DNA of 64,000 bases from Megaleporinus macrocephalus (taxonomy: Eukaryota; Chordata; Actinopteri; Characiformes; Anostomidae). Shown here piece after piece: positions 28,763-40,600 of the stretch (positions are counted from its first letter, which is position 1; each line of letters opens with the position of its first letter). The notes beneath the pieces are model-generated. The model saw nothing but the letters and a program-made list of their open reading frames with translations. It did no database searches and was not told the origin of the DNA. A program made the translations under genes and the position numbers. Location of the stretch: the NCBI GenBank assembly GCA_021613375.1, contig CM038711.1, forward strand, positions 18,415,194-18,479,193, written 5' to 3'.

Positions 28763-31024
28763 TGGGCGACATACCAATTAGAAATCTGTCAAATCCACTG
28801 GTTTCACTAAAATGTCACAACTACACTAGAAAACTACTATAAACAGTAAAAAACACATAAACAGAAGCCAGCTTTTCCATGGAGACACCGCTCACTGCCA
28901 CTCACTTCATCTAAAGAAAGCCTTTAGCCTAGGTTTAGCCTGTAACAACTAGTCTTTATTTTGAAAGATATTTGTAATATGCAGAGTTTATTTTCTACCT
29001 CTGTACTGAAAAAAAAACACTGTAGTGCAATGCAGAAACCCCCCACAACACTAGCAAGTAAACAAGCAAACTGCCTTATCACTTCTTTATTAACTGTATG
29101 CGGTTTTTAAGGGGGCATAGATGCTACAATACATATCACCTCATGGCATTTGTGTTTTGTTATAGCCCTAATGATTAATAAGTTGTTCTTTATCTTTGTT
29201 CCTTTAGATTTCACTACACAGCTTCCAGGTGCAGCTTTCCTAGCTATGCTCTTTTTTCAAGGTACAGCATGACTGGATTTCTTAGAGTGTGTTAAGATAT
29301 GATGACTCAGACCCAAAATGTAAGTAGCCCATGCCTTTATAACTTGTCAACTCGCTGTGTTGAAACAGCCAACTCTCCTTGGTGCTCAGAGAACACTCTC
29401 CTGACTCTAATCTGTCTAGCATGCTTATATAAAGACATCAGTTGGGATACCGAGCTTCTGAAGTGTCAGCCAGCTTCTGCTTGGATGACTGTGCCTTCTA
29501 ACAAGAAAATCTGTAATACAGTTAAGCTGCTGCACTCTTTGCTTGTCAGGTTCTCAAATCAACAGCTGAAGTGCCAATGCAATGCTTGAATGATGAGGGA
29601 ATGCAATAAATAAACTATTCCCAGCAGTGACTTGTCATCCTTACAAAACAGTCGAGCTGGATCCATATCACTATTTAGTGTGGCAGACATTTCTTTGCCA
29701 TTTCTCTGAAAAATCACTCCCAGCAAGTTGGATGTGGCAGATGTTGCAAACAATTCATTTATATAGTGGTGATTTAACTGACCATGAAAGAGTTTCTATC
29801 TAGTTATTAAGTGCAGGCAGCTTCCTGGAACAGTGGTAGACCAGGGATCTCTAATTATTAGTGTTCAGACATATTAACACCACAAACCTAAAGTGAACAA
29901 CATTATTTCTGGTGAACTTCTGGCGTGTCTTTTTTTCTCTTTTATTAACACATTTATTTTATTATAGAATGGAAGCAGACCAGACATGGGGGCAGTACCC
30001 GCATATTGAAATGAAATTCAGGGTCATTTCTAAACATTTTTGTCTTATAATCGTGCTTGTGTCACTCCACTGATATCATATTGAGTGAAAGCACAAAAAA
30101 AAAATATTTCATTCATTTCAATTAGAAAAAAACGTAAGAAATGTGAAGGTTAACACCTAACTATGAATGGAGTTATGATATAACTGAAGCTTTTCCTCTT
30201 TACAATCAAACATTCTATTAAATTTACAACCACTACCTTTTATTAATACATCTTTGCACGCTCTTCTCTTCTTCTTCCTCAGCATGGTTACTCTTGTGGT
30301 GATTTTATTATTTATGTCAACACTTAAAACTAATTTTATGCCTATACATTTATAGTAAGTCATGCATCTCATGAAATTTACAGTTACTGACTGAATTAGG
30401 AGTAAAGTAGTATCTAAAGCTTTACCTATTATTTATTTTAATTTTTTTTGCCCGCAAATGAGATTTGTTTCTCAAATTAGCTCCTCGACTGTCCACCTGG
30501 TTATTTTTAAGTAATCCAATCAGATTTTTACCAATACTTCTGCATGTCTTGCTGGGCTAAAGACATAGACGTCAGTACAGTCATTGTTTGTCACAAAGTC
30601 AGAGATGCTAAAGATTTGTCAAGACTGAGAAACACCTGTACAAGAACAACTGGAATTTCATTTCAGCTTTGTTCAGAAAGCCAATGCAAATCTTATTTGG
30701 CACATGCAGACTGCTTTTTAGATAGTCCGGAAGGATTTTGTATATTGGATCCAAAACACATTTGTAGGTTTTTACAGTCGCATCCTAGTTTGGAAAGAAT
30801 TCAGAATGTTTTTGCAATGGGACAAACAGAAAAAAAAACAATGTCTGAAAAGTGAAAGCAAATCTGTTTATTTGAACATGTGAGGTAAAAACAAAGTGAC
30901 ATTAAAATCAAAAAGATACATGGAACTAAACAGTGTAGATCTTTTCCCTCATACGTTAAAGGTAAAAATACTCTGATCAGTTCACATCCATCAAGTTTAA
31001 CACAGCAGCAAAATATGCAGGACC
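28763..31024. other. intergenic, nothing recognised
   Basis: AT-rich sequence immediately upstream of st8sia2. A 103-codon frame at 30544-30855 has no supporting splice or start signals and no recognisable domain. Confidence 0.45.
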
Positions 31025-31209
31025 CCTGATATCTGACCGACCCCACACACACAGGGAAGAGGAGTCTGGTCAGCTGGTAGCAACAGTTGGAGAGGGTGTG
31101 TCTGTCTCTAGTTCAGCCTAACACGTTTCTCCCGGTCTGTAGTGCCGTGTGAGACTGTACTATCCGGTGCTCCTCGGTTTTTTTTTAACTTTCAGTAAAG
31201 TGTTCCTCC

Positions 31210-31245
<36 letters not shown>

Positions 31246-31539
31246 TACATAGAGGGCGAAAGAGATAGAGGGCGAGAGAAAGAGATAGAAATAGATAGAG
31301 GGCGAGAGAGAGAGAAATATACAGAGAAAGAGAGAGAGAGAGAGTCCGTACTTACTCCCCGTTTCTGCGAGCCGACACAGATGAAATGTGAGGCTGGAGA
31401 AGAAGCCGAAGCTGCTCGGTGCTCGGACTGACTGAGTCGAGACGTCGTCCGTTGGAAGAAGCTCGCGCCGCTGAGAAAACAGTTCCAGCGTCTTGGTTTG
31501 TTTTCGCCAGCCCACCTGTCTCCTCTACTCGGTCCAGTC
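31025..31539 (+). promoter_or_regulatory. st8sia2: st8sia2 promoter and 5' UTR region
   Basis: GC and CpG content rise just before the start codon (CGTCGTCCG, GCTCGCGCCGCTG at about 31442-31475), unlike the AT-rich flank. No clear TATA box is seen, consistent with a dispersed-start CpG promoter. A GA-repeat tract occupies 31212-31344. The transcription start cannot be fixed from sequence. Confidence 0.5.
31212..31344. repeat. polypurine GA-rich tract in the st8sia2 leader/promoter
   Basis: About 32 nt of pure GA is followed by interrupted GAGA/GATAGA blocks up to 31344, some 195 nt before the ATG. Such tracts can bind GAGA-type factors or form H-DNA. On the opposite strand it yields a meaningless Ser/Leu-rich frame. 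Confidence 0.9.
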
Positions 31540-31637
31540 ATGTCTTTTGAATGGCGAAGCCTCCTGTTCGGATTTGTGACGGTTCTGGTGGTGTTTCTGA
31601 TCCTGGCCGATATTTCTGAAGTGGAGGAGGAGATGGC
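31540..31637 (+). CDS. st8sia2: st8sia2 exon 1: cytosolic tail and membrane anchor
   Basis: The start ATG has the context TCCAGTCATGT, with G at -3 and no upstream in-frame ATG that improves homology. It encodes residues 1-32 and two bases of codon 33. The hydrophobic run [17 protein letters not shown] is the signal-anchor, followed by the acidic stem start EVEEEM. The donor is GC|GTGAGT at 31638. Confidence 0.93.
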
Positions 31638-34600
31638 GTGAGTATAGTTTGGAGTGTTCAGGACATTCAGGACACGGCCGACCTGTTTACTCTGTGAACG
31701 CTACACGTGCGCCGTTGTTAACGCTGAGTTGTTGCTAATACGCGCTCTGAGTGTGTGTCTGTTGTGCTTTGAGACATGGTGAGCAGTCCTGGCTGGATAC
31801 CAGCGTATAAGTCCTCCCTGCTCTCCTTAGCTGGGTAGTGTACTTATCCGTCGTCCCGCTGCACTTCAGACAATCGATGCGGTGCCAGCAAGTGGCTTCT
31901 TTGTGAGGCACAATGGCTGTTTTCACTGTGGCGGTGCAGGAGCACAGAGGAGCAATTAACACCACACTGTCGCTCAGAGTCCACTTAAAGGGGAATTTCA
32001 CCAAATTTCTGAATACAATACCAACATTTCTAAACGGTTCAGCCCTTAAGATGCAAACATATTTATTCAGATTGGGTTGATTTAAAATGGTTCATTGTAA
32101 AAAACGTATTGATCCTGATTTCTTTACAGGGGTGGTGATGGGAACCAGTGGGTGGGATGTCTACAACACAAATTAGCCATTTTTTGTACTATCCAAGACC
32201 ATGGGTAAACCTACATGTGTCTTCTGAGCTTTTCTGCGTAATTTTTATGATGAAATAGTTATAAATCTGCCCCACACCCTGCATGTACTCTCCTCTATTA
32301 GTGGGTTAAATACACTTTAAGCTAAAACAGTATCATTAAACTGTCTTAAAACAGTGTCAGGCAGCATTCATAACCATATTATGAAACTTTTTCAGAACTT
32401 CAGATATCTGGTTCCTGTCACCACAACTAATCTGACTCGGCAAGTTTCTCTAGAACAAAGCACTTCATGCCAAATCTCTCTGAAAGATTCTGCTTACACC
32501 TTCATTATATAGATTACTGTTAACAGTCAGTGGTGCTCCTCATTAAGCTATCAGGAGTAGGTCTGGTCGATATGTTATTTATACATGACTTTGCTTTTTA
32601 TTTTTTTAACCTTACAGTTAACTGCAGTGAACATTATGTAACAGGGTGCTTAAGACTGGTTTAATTGAATAGTTCAAAATACATTCAAAAGCTAAATTTC
32701 CTTTCTGCACATGTGCTCTGGCAAATGTTTACAATGTTGTGCAAGTTCACTTATGAGTAATTGTAAGAGAAATAAGCAAATTTTGAAAAACTACATCTGT
32801 TTTAGGGGCTGTATTTTAGGGAATTGGCTGCAATTTTTTCAAAAGCTAGCTATTCAAAAGCTAGCTATTGTTTGCAAAATGAAGGCACATATGTTTTTGC
32901 TAATTTTGTAGCCCAAAATATAAACATTAAACAAAAAGGACAGCCAATTAAAAGCCTTTGATCTACCTTATATTAATTTGGCTTCTATTCTCCGTTTGAA
33001 AGATTGAAAATGGTTCTGGCATTACTTTTGTGGTGAATTAGTGTATGATTTTAACAACCAAGCAAGAGAAGACTGATAATGCTGCACTACAGCTTGCTTC
33101 ATAATAATAGAGGAAGTTATAGATGTCTTTATAAGGGAACCAGGAGTGGTGATGTGTACAACATAAATATAGCCATTTTATTTGTTATCATTACTACAGG
33201 TGAGTTTGGATATGTAATTTAAATAATGGTAAAATAAAGGTAAATCTGAAAAGATACTTTTTTCTACGGGACTATTCACAAGACATTTTAGGCTGAAACA
33301 TGGTACAAAGTGGTATAATAGAAAAAAATAATAATATAGAATTAGCCATATTAACAGCCCAACACTACTCAGAAATCACAGGGTTTGGAGGATATGATTA
33401 GCATTAAATGCTTTTGCATGAGCATTTACTAGACTGTCTCAGGATAAACATGTGACTGGCAGCCTTTGTGGCTTAAAGTTTTTGTAGTCATAGCATGCTT
33501 TAGCATTATCCTGGAGAGCGTTGTCACTCTAAACCTGCTCTACCCAGGCTGAGATGACAATGAGCTCCCAGCACCGAATGATACGCTAGATTGATGTGTT
33601 TGTGTTTTCACACCACTGTGAAGCAAATAGTATTTTTACGTTGCCCTGAAGGAGTACAGTTTCTGATATCTTTCCTCCGGCTACTGCTACCATCTGACTG
33701 TAGTTATGGAGGTTCCTAGCTTTTCACTGGTTTTGGACCTGACTCGTCCATTAATTATTAAGTTCTTCACACTGGACTGGAGATGAATGACAGAGGCTTG
33801 ACATGGCATCCCATCTCTCCTATATCCTACTTCAGCACTGGTGCAGCCTCAAAGAAGTCTCACTGAGCTCACCATGCTTAACAAATGTGACTATATGACC
33901 AAATTTCACTAAAATGGCAACACATTTAAAAGCATATGTCATAATACTCCTCTACTTACAAGCAAACATTATTTGAGCAACTATTCCTATACACTTAGTG
34001 TCTTCCACCCAAAGAACTAATCCTTGGCATCATCCAGTGCACGCGCTCAACCCTGAGGCACTTCGACAAATGCCAGACGCTTTGTGGTTTTGTTCCACTC
34101 TCAAGTGTGTCCTGCATGCTCTCCAGTGCCCATTCATGTCAGCTCAGAAGACTATGTTGTGGGCGGTTTGAGAGAAACTAAAGGATTACTGTTTGATTTG
34201 TTACTGAGAGCAAGAGCATGAAGATGGGGAACAGGGAAAGAAAGAATGAAAGAAAAAATGAAGAAAGCAGTTTGCCTTTCCCCAGCCATGAGCGAGACCA
34301 CGGCTGAAATCCACAAGCTTAGACAAATACATTCTTGGAGTGTACACTGTAAGCACTTGAGCTGAGATACTGCTCTGTATTGAGAGGAGAGTCACTGTGA
34401 AATGGAGCAGCTTTTGACTGATGTCATATAAAACATGTTAATATACGAGAAAAACTTTAAATTTGATAATAGCTAAAACTGTTTCAAGAGTGTTAGGTTT
34501 GAATTAACTTGGTCGTGTGTCTTCTCTATAACCTACCTAAGTGTGTAATTTAGTTGGGGGGGGGGCTTGTCTCATACTTGGGTTGTTTGCCAGAGCTGTA

Positions 34601-37600
34601 AAAACTGCATTTCCAAATTTGGATCTTCATGCTGCATTTGTTAGGTGTTAGACTAGATTAGACAGGATTTCTGATCTTCCTTGCAGAGTTATTTATGGCC
34701 TTCGGATACTGATTCATCATTCGAAATGAGCTACTGTGTCTGTGTCTATATATGTATAACAGAGCATTAGAAACCTACATAGTTAAAAAAAATCAAATCC
34801 ACTTTCGTTTCCTTGAGAGAAATGTTAAACTTTTATACAGCCTGCTCCCGAGCCAATCAGAGTGACAAGTGTTGTAACCAGTGTGGTGATGGTGATGGTA
34901 AAAATGTCACAGTTTTATCGAGTAGGGATGGTTTTTATGTTATGTTTTATGTTAAGTTCTTTGTGTCTGCTATTCATCCTCTAAGGTTCATTATAACTTG
35001 ATAGATTTTTTTCCCCTGACAACTTTCACCAAAGCCACAAAAAAGAATAGCTGTGCATAGAATGTGCTTAAACTCTGGAGTAATGAAAATATCAAAGCCC
35101 CTAATTCAAATAACAGTGTTTATTCTCTTTCATTTGCATCCTGTATCTCAGGTCTGCCTTGGTGAAAATGAAGCTGAACTGCTTGCGTTCTCTGTCTAGA
35201 GGAATAATAATTTGTTCTTTAGTCAGCAAGGTCATTAGAGCTGCCCGACCTGCATGTACAAACTTTAAATTCACTGGGCTGTTTTATGTTGTTATGCAAA
35301 TTTGTAATAAGATTATTGAATAATAGCTGTTTTTCTTTCTTCTCAGCAGCACTTGGGGCTCTCAGAAGTTTCACTTGTACGGCATTCTAACTAGTTCAAA
35401 CAGGTTTGTGAATGAACTGGTTCGGTTCTAATACTGATACTAATATGTAGTAGATACTAATATTATCTGTTTAGGTCAAATATTAGCTGGCAAGCAGAGA
35501 TGGCGGTGAGGAAATTGGCATTCATTGGCGTGTTTATAATACTTAAGGCACTAGCGTCTAGGTATTTCCTGGAAATCTCACTTATCTTTTAGTCCATCAT
35601 CTAGTCCAGGGAGATAATAGAGTCCAGTTAGAGGAAATTTCTTCAGACCAAGGTCCAGACCGTCATCATTTCTGACTTTTGTTATGATTCAGTGCCATAT
35701 CCTGTGTACTGAAGTAGCCTTGTACCAGCATTTTATTTCATCATCAACTGAAAGACTAAACAAATTACAAATACCGTTCAGTATATTTCAACAATATTTA
35801 TTGTTTTAAATGCTAAACTGAATTCAGTATTTATAATACTCCAAATAAATGTTTTTTTTCCTCACTTCAAGTAAAAACAAGGGCTGCATTAAAAAAACAA
35901 AATGCTTTTGGAAAGAAAAGTGCATCTTAAAGGGCTTATTTGTAGAAAAAGTGAATAAAAAATGTGCATCTTCTTGTTAACTCAATTTCACATCTTGGCC
36001 TGTTGGTTTGGCCTGTGAGAAGAATAAATGTGTGTCTCTATTCCTGCTTAAAAACTAATTTTCGCCATCGACTTCTGTCTCTGACTCGCTTTATTCTCCG
36101 ATTTGCTTTATTCTCCGACTTTTGTTGATCTTAAGACACACAGGATTGGTCTGTGAGTTTATTGCGCCGCAAAGCTTGTATACCATGAAGACACGGAAAG
36201 TTCTACCACTTAAAATAAACACTGTCAGTATTTAATCCTGTCAGTATTTAAACCCTTTATTGGTTTGGGTCCACATTGGACAATGTCTTGATCCGGACCC
36301 AGACCACGGCCCACCTGATCTGAGCTCTAATCTGGTCCAGTGGTGATAGTAAAAAATATGCATTCGGACTGTAATATAGACTTTGTGCCATTCATTTATG
36401 GTGGTAGATGACATTTTAGCTTTTATTTTAAAGTTTACTGAAGTCAGATGAAAAAATGTCATTTTCAGTCAAATCACTGCTGCACTGTATGAATTCCTCT
36501 CTCTTGTCTTCTGCTCAATTTTCAGGGAGACAAGGTTGAAGGCTGTTCCCTCTCCTATAGCTGGCTCTAAAGAAGACTCTCCTTTTCCTGCACCTTCTTT
36601 CTCAAAGAGCAAATTTAGCAAATCTTCTACACCAGAATGGACGTTCAACAGGACTCTGTCCAGCATCATCAGGTACTTCAGTTTAATCGATCTAGTTTAG
36701 TTTTAAAAGGTGTGTAAAATATCCCTGCTGACAAAACCTGGCAACAAATGTAAATAGAATGGAAACTGTAAATATAACAATGGGTAAACACACCAAATGA
36801 TGAGAAATGTAATATTATATTTAGCTGCCGTGGCTTCGGTATAATTGACTGTTAAATATACTGTCTTCTTGACTGGAAAATGAATAAATTGTACTTAATA
36901 GCCATTTTAGATAGGAAATTAAATGAAGGGTGGGCTCTGATTAATTTTTTTTTACAGTCTAAGTGTAGCCTTTAGAGGTTATTTCAGAGGTTTTTTCTAT
37001 TGGCTATAAAGGTATTCCTTTTATATTTATGTTCTTTGGTAGCACTTACCAAATGAAACTATGGTTTTTCACCAGGAGGAATGTTTTAAGGTTCTTGGAT
37101 GCTGAGAGAGACATCTCTATCCTGAAAAGCACCTTCAAGCCTGGAGATGTCATCCATTACATTTTTGACCGTCAGAGCACTACAAACATCTCAGAGAACC
37201 TGTACCAACTTCTGCCCACAGCATCCCCCATGAAGAACCAGCACTACAAACAGTGTGCAATTGTGGGCAATTCTGGAATACTGCTGAACAGTAGCTGTGG
37301 AGCAGAGATTGATTCTCATGACTTTGTGATCAGGTAAGATAAAAAGGTAATGGTTCCTGTTTTCTCCGTCACACTGTAATCTCCAATGACAACTCGTCAC
37401 ATTCTGAGTGGTACTGTGGTAAAGGGACAAGCCAGAAAGTAAAATGTCTCTGAATACTGGTGGGAATCAATTAACATGATTCCTCTGTGCCAGCTGCTTT
37501 CCCCTAGTTATCAGTTTTTCCCAGTGATGTTTTGGGTTTTTCACTAAGAATTAAAAAAGCTTACGGTGTGCATCAAGACATACCCTCTCACTACGCTAAT

Positions 37601-40600
37601 ATCTGAGTACCTCTTTAGAGCCCTAGTTGGAGCTGGAGAACATTTATGTGCTCTTTGCAGTTTTTGAAATGGCTGTCATTATCGTTACTCTTGCTGACTT
37701 GTTACTCTCTCTGATGAATTGCTGGCTTTCAGAGCTGAGCTGCAGTACAGCAATTAGATACCTGCCGAGCAAATTTGACATTTTGAAAAGCCTCGGCTGT
37801 CCTCCAGAAATTTTAATGAGACGCTCCTCGTATTCCACCAGCCTTCTGAAAGCAACTTAAGCTTTATTTGCTGAGACAGTTTTGCGCGGCTTTGAAAATA
37901 CCCTCTCATGCAAACCTTGTTTGCTGCAGTTGTCTGTGTGTAATACTTCCTCGACTTTGTTTCTCATACTACTCATGCTAGACTTGAATGATTTTGGAGT
38001 GGAGAATGTCTGCTCAGCCTGTCTTAATATTTAGACATTTTTTAATGTACTTCCAGTGCATATGTCCACTTCAAACTCTCTTTAAATTTATTGTTTTTTT
38101 TTTTACTTAAATGTTAATGAAAATCACATTAATCACATTAGTTATGCGAAGCTGTTGTTGGCAGTTAGAGCTTTGAGCAATCCATGTCAGAAGTAATTAT
38201 CTTTTTGCAGCATTGTGGTTGATTTTTAACTGAACTTCAATTCATCTCCAGTTCCCCAAGATTAAGAGGGTTTCTCTGACTCGCAGTGTTAAAATGCAAT
38301 AATGTTTAGTAGGATGCATGTCAGGAGATTGACTAGACTAGGGCTGCTCATCCTGGTCCTGGAGGTCTTTTTTACACAGGAGAGTTTAGATCCAACACAT
38401 ACCTGGCTATAATATCCAGAAGTTCCTGAAGGTGGTCTTTATCTAGATCAGGAGTGTTAGATTATGGCTGTAGCTAAACTCAGCAGGGTGGTGCATCTTC
38501 AGGACTGGGTTATGTTTAATGTTGTTGTCTTGTTAAAATCTTGTTGAAATGCTGACCTTCTCAGTTCCTAAGATTCAGTTCCTTGGCGGATGAGAGTAAA
38601 TTCAATGACATGGAAAGCTTCTATACGGTTTGCAAAAAGAAAGCAGCCCAATACCCTCCATATTTCACTGTGGGCATGTTTATCTTGGGATCATATGCAC
38701 AGCCCTTCTTTCTCCGAACATAAGGAGCTGACTTATTGTTAAACAGTTCTAGTTTTATGTGTAACCTGAGTACACAGAGTCCAAAATGCAGTCTTCTTCC
38801 TGCTGCTCTTCTTCCTGCTGCTCTTCTTCCTGCTGCTTTCAGGTTGTCCTGCAACTTTGTTTGAGTGACTGTGTTTTCTCTTAGCTTTCTTATAAATTAA
38901 ACAAGTGTTGTCTCCTCTAATATTTACTCAACTATTGCTCAACTAAATTTTTTTTCTTATATATAATTTATTTGTTTTACTTTTTTTTTTTTGCTCATAT
39001 GTTTAGGAAATGTCATAAGACGTTATGCGTGTATGTGTGTGAAGTGAACATGAGCACTGGAAGTATATTAAATAACAAATATAAACATGTATATACAACA
39101 AATATAACAAATATAGACTTGTTTCTAACTTAGCATACAAAGTGCCCTTTGAGGCCTCCCAGACTTCAGTGATGGGAAGGATTAGTCAAACCCTGTTGAA
39201 CTCTCTCTCCTATGTAACATGATGCGCAGCTCCTTGTGTTATTAAATGGGCTTTTGTAGGGCCTGTGCCTCAGACTCCAGTGGTTCGACATGACCTCTCA
39301 GTGAGGGCAGGACCTGTGTGAAAGTGAATAAATGAATCAGGTTAGCTGGAGCAGTAAGCAACTAGAAGAGCCGAAAGTGTTTCCCAGGTATTGAGGCAAG
39401 GTGATGACGCCCTTCTTCTGCTCTTAGCTTCTGGTTTTAATACCATCTCTGGGTGCTTTGATGGTTTTGGAGCTTTCATGGTGAGATGAGCACTAAGAAG
39501 CGAACAGCAAGCATGAGTGTGAGTGGATTTCTTGATCTTCTGCCTGTAAGATGATTCAAACGTGTGTGTCTAAGCAAAGCTAAAGGAATAGGTTAAAAGC
39601 TATTTTGTCAGGCTTATATCATTAATATTAAATAGTCCCTGCTAGAGTTCACTTGCAATTAGTAACATTAAACGCCTGAAAGCATCACTTTAAAGCAGTC
39701 TGTTGCTTCTTTATATTAACATATTTTAATATATGATATGAATATATATGCTTTTGCCATGCACCCCACTGTATATCACAACAGAAATATTGATACATCC
39801 AAGCCACTACTGAAGACTTGAAGTTTAAGATATTTAGCTTAGCTGGAAAACAGTCACTGAATTAGGTCTGTCAGAAATATTTGTAATATTTAACACCTCT
39901 ATAGTAGTTTAGGTCTTTTTTAACTGTTGACACTCTCAAGGTCAACTCTCTTCATTCATTGTGAAGAGAAAATGGACAGACCTAGATAGCTCAGTCTCGT
40001 CATTTAAAAGAAACAACATACTAACATATTTTTTTCTGTCTGGCCAGCCACTAACACTTCTCTTGTAGACCCTTATTTCTACATTCACATCCCCTGCATA
40101 GTGAGCAAACCTGAAAGAATCAGTGTACATATTCAACTATTGAAAAAGTAAGAAACAAGAATACCACTGAGTTGATTTTTATAATCCCTTTCTGTATCAG
40201 TGACGCAGTCGGGTGCATCTGAATAGCATAGTTTATGCAGAGTTTAAGTATGATCTGTCAGTGGCATGAGATTTTGGTGTAGCAATGCATTGTGTGATAC
40301 TGTGATTAACAGTGTAACAGTGTGCATCATGGTTATGACAGTGTATCATGTAGATTGAACATTCTGTTAAATGTACCATTGTTTCATTACTGAGTCAGGA
40401 GGAACTCAGTGAGATATGGTGTGTGTATGCAGCTGCATGTCACCCTATGAAGTCTAAAATAATTTGCGAAGTCGATATTATATTGAAAATCTACTAAAGT
40501 AGATAGTTCCCTTGCATCCTCGGAAGCACTTGCAGTCTGTTTCATCTGCTTGAGAAAGGTGTTCAAAGCTCAGTGATGTAATATATTCCTCTGCACACCG

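Noticed and set aside
31192..31541. Minus-strand frames of 98-107 codons across the st8sia2 leader
   Set aside because: They are produced by the GA tract and the CpG-rich leader on the opposite strand of a real exon.
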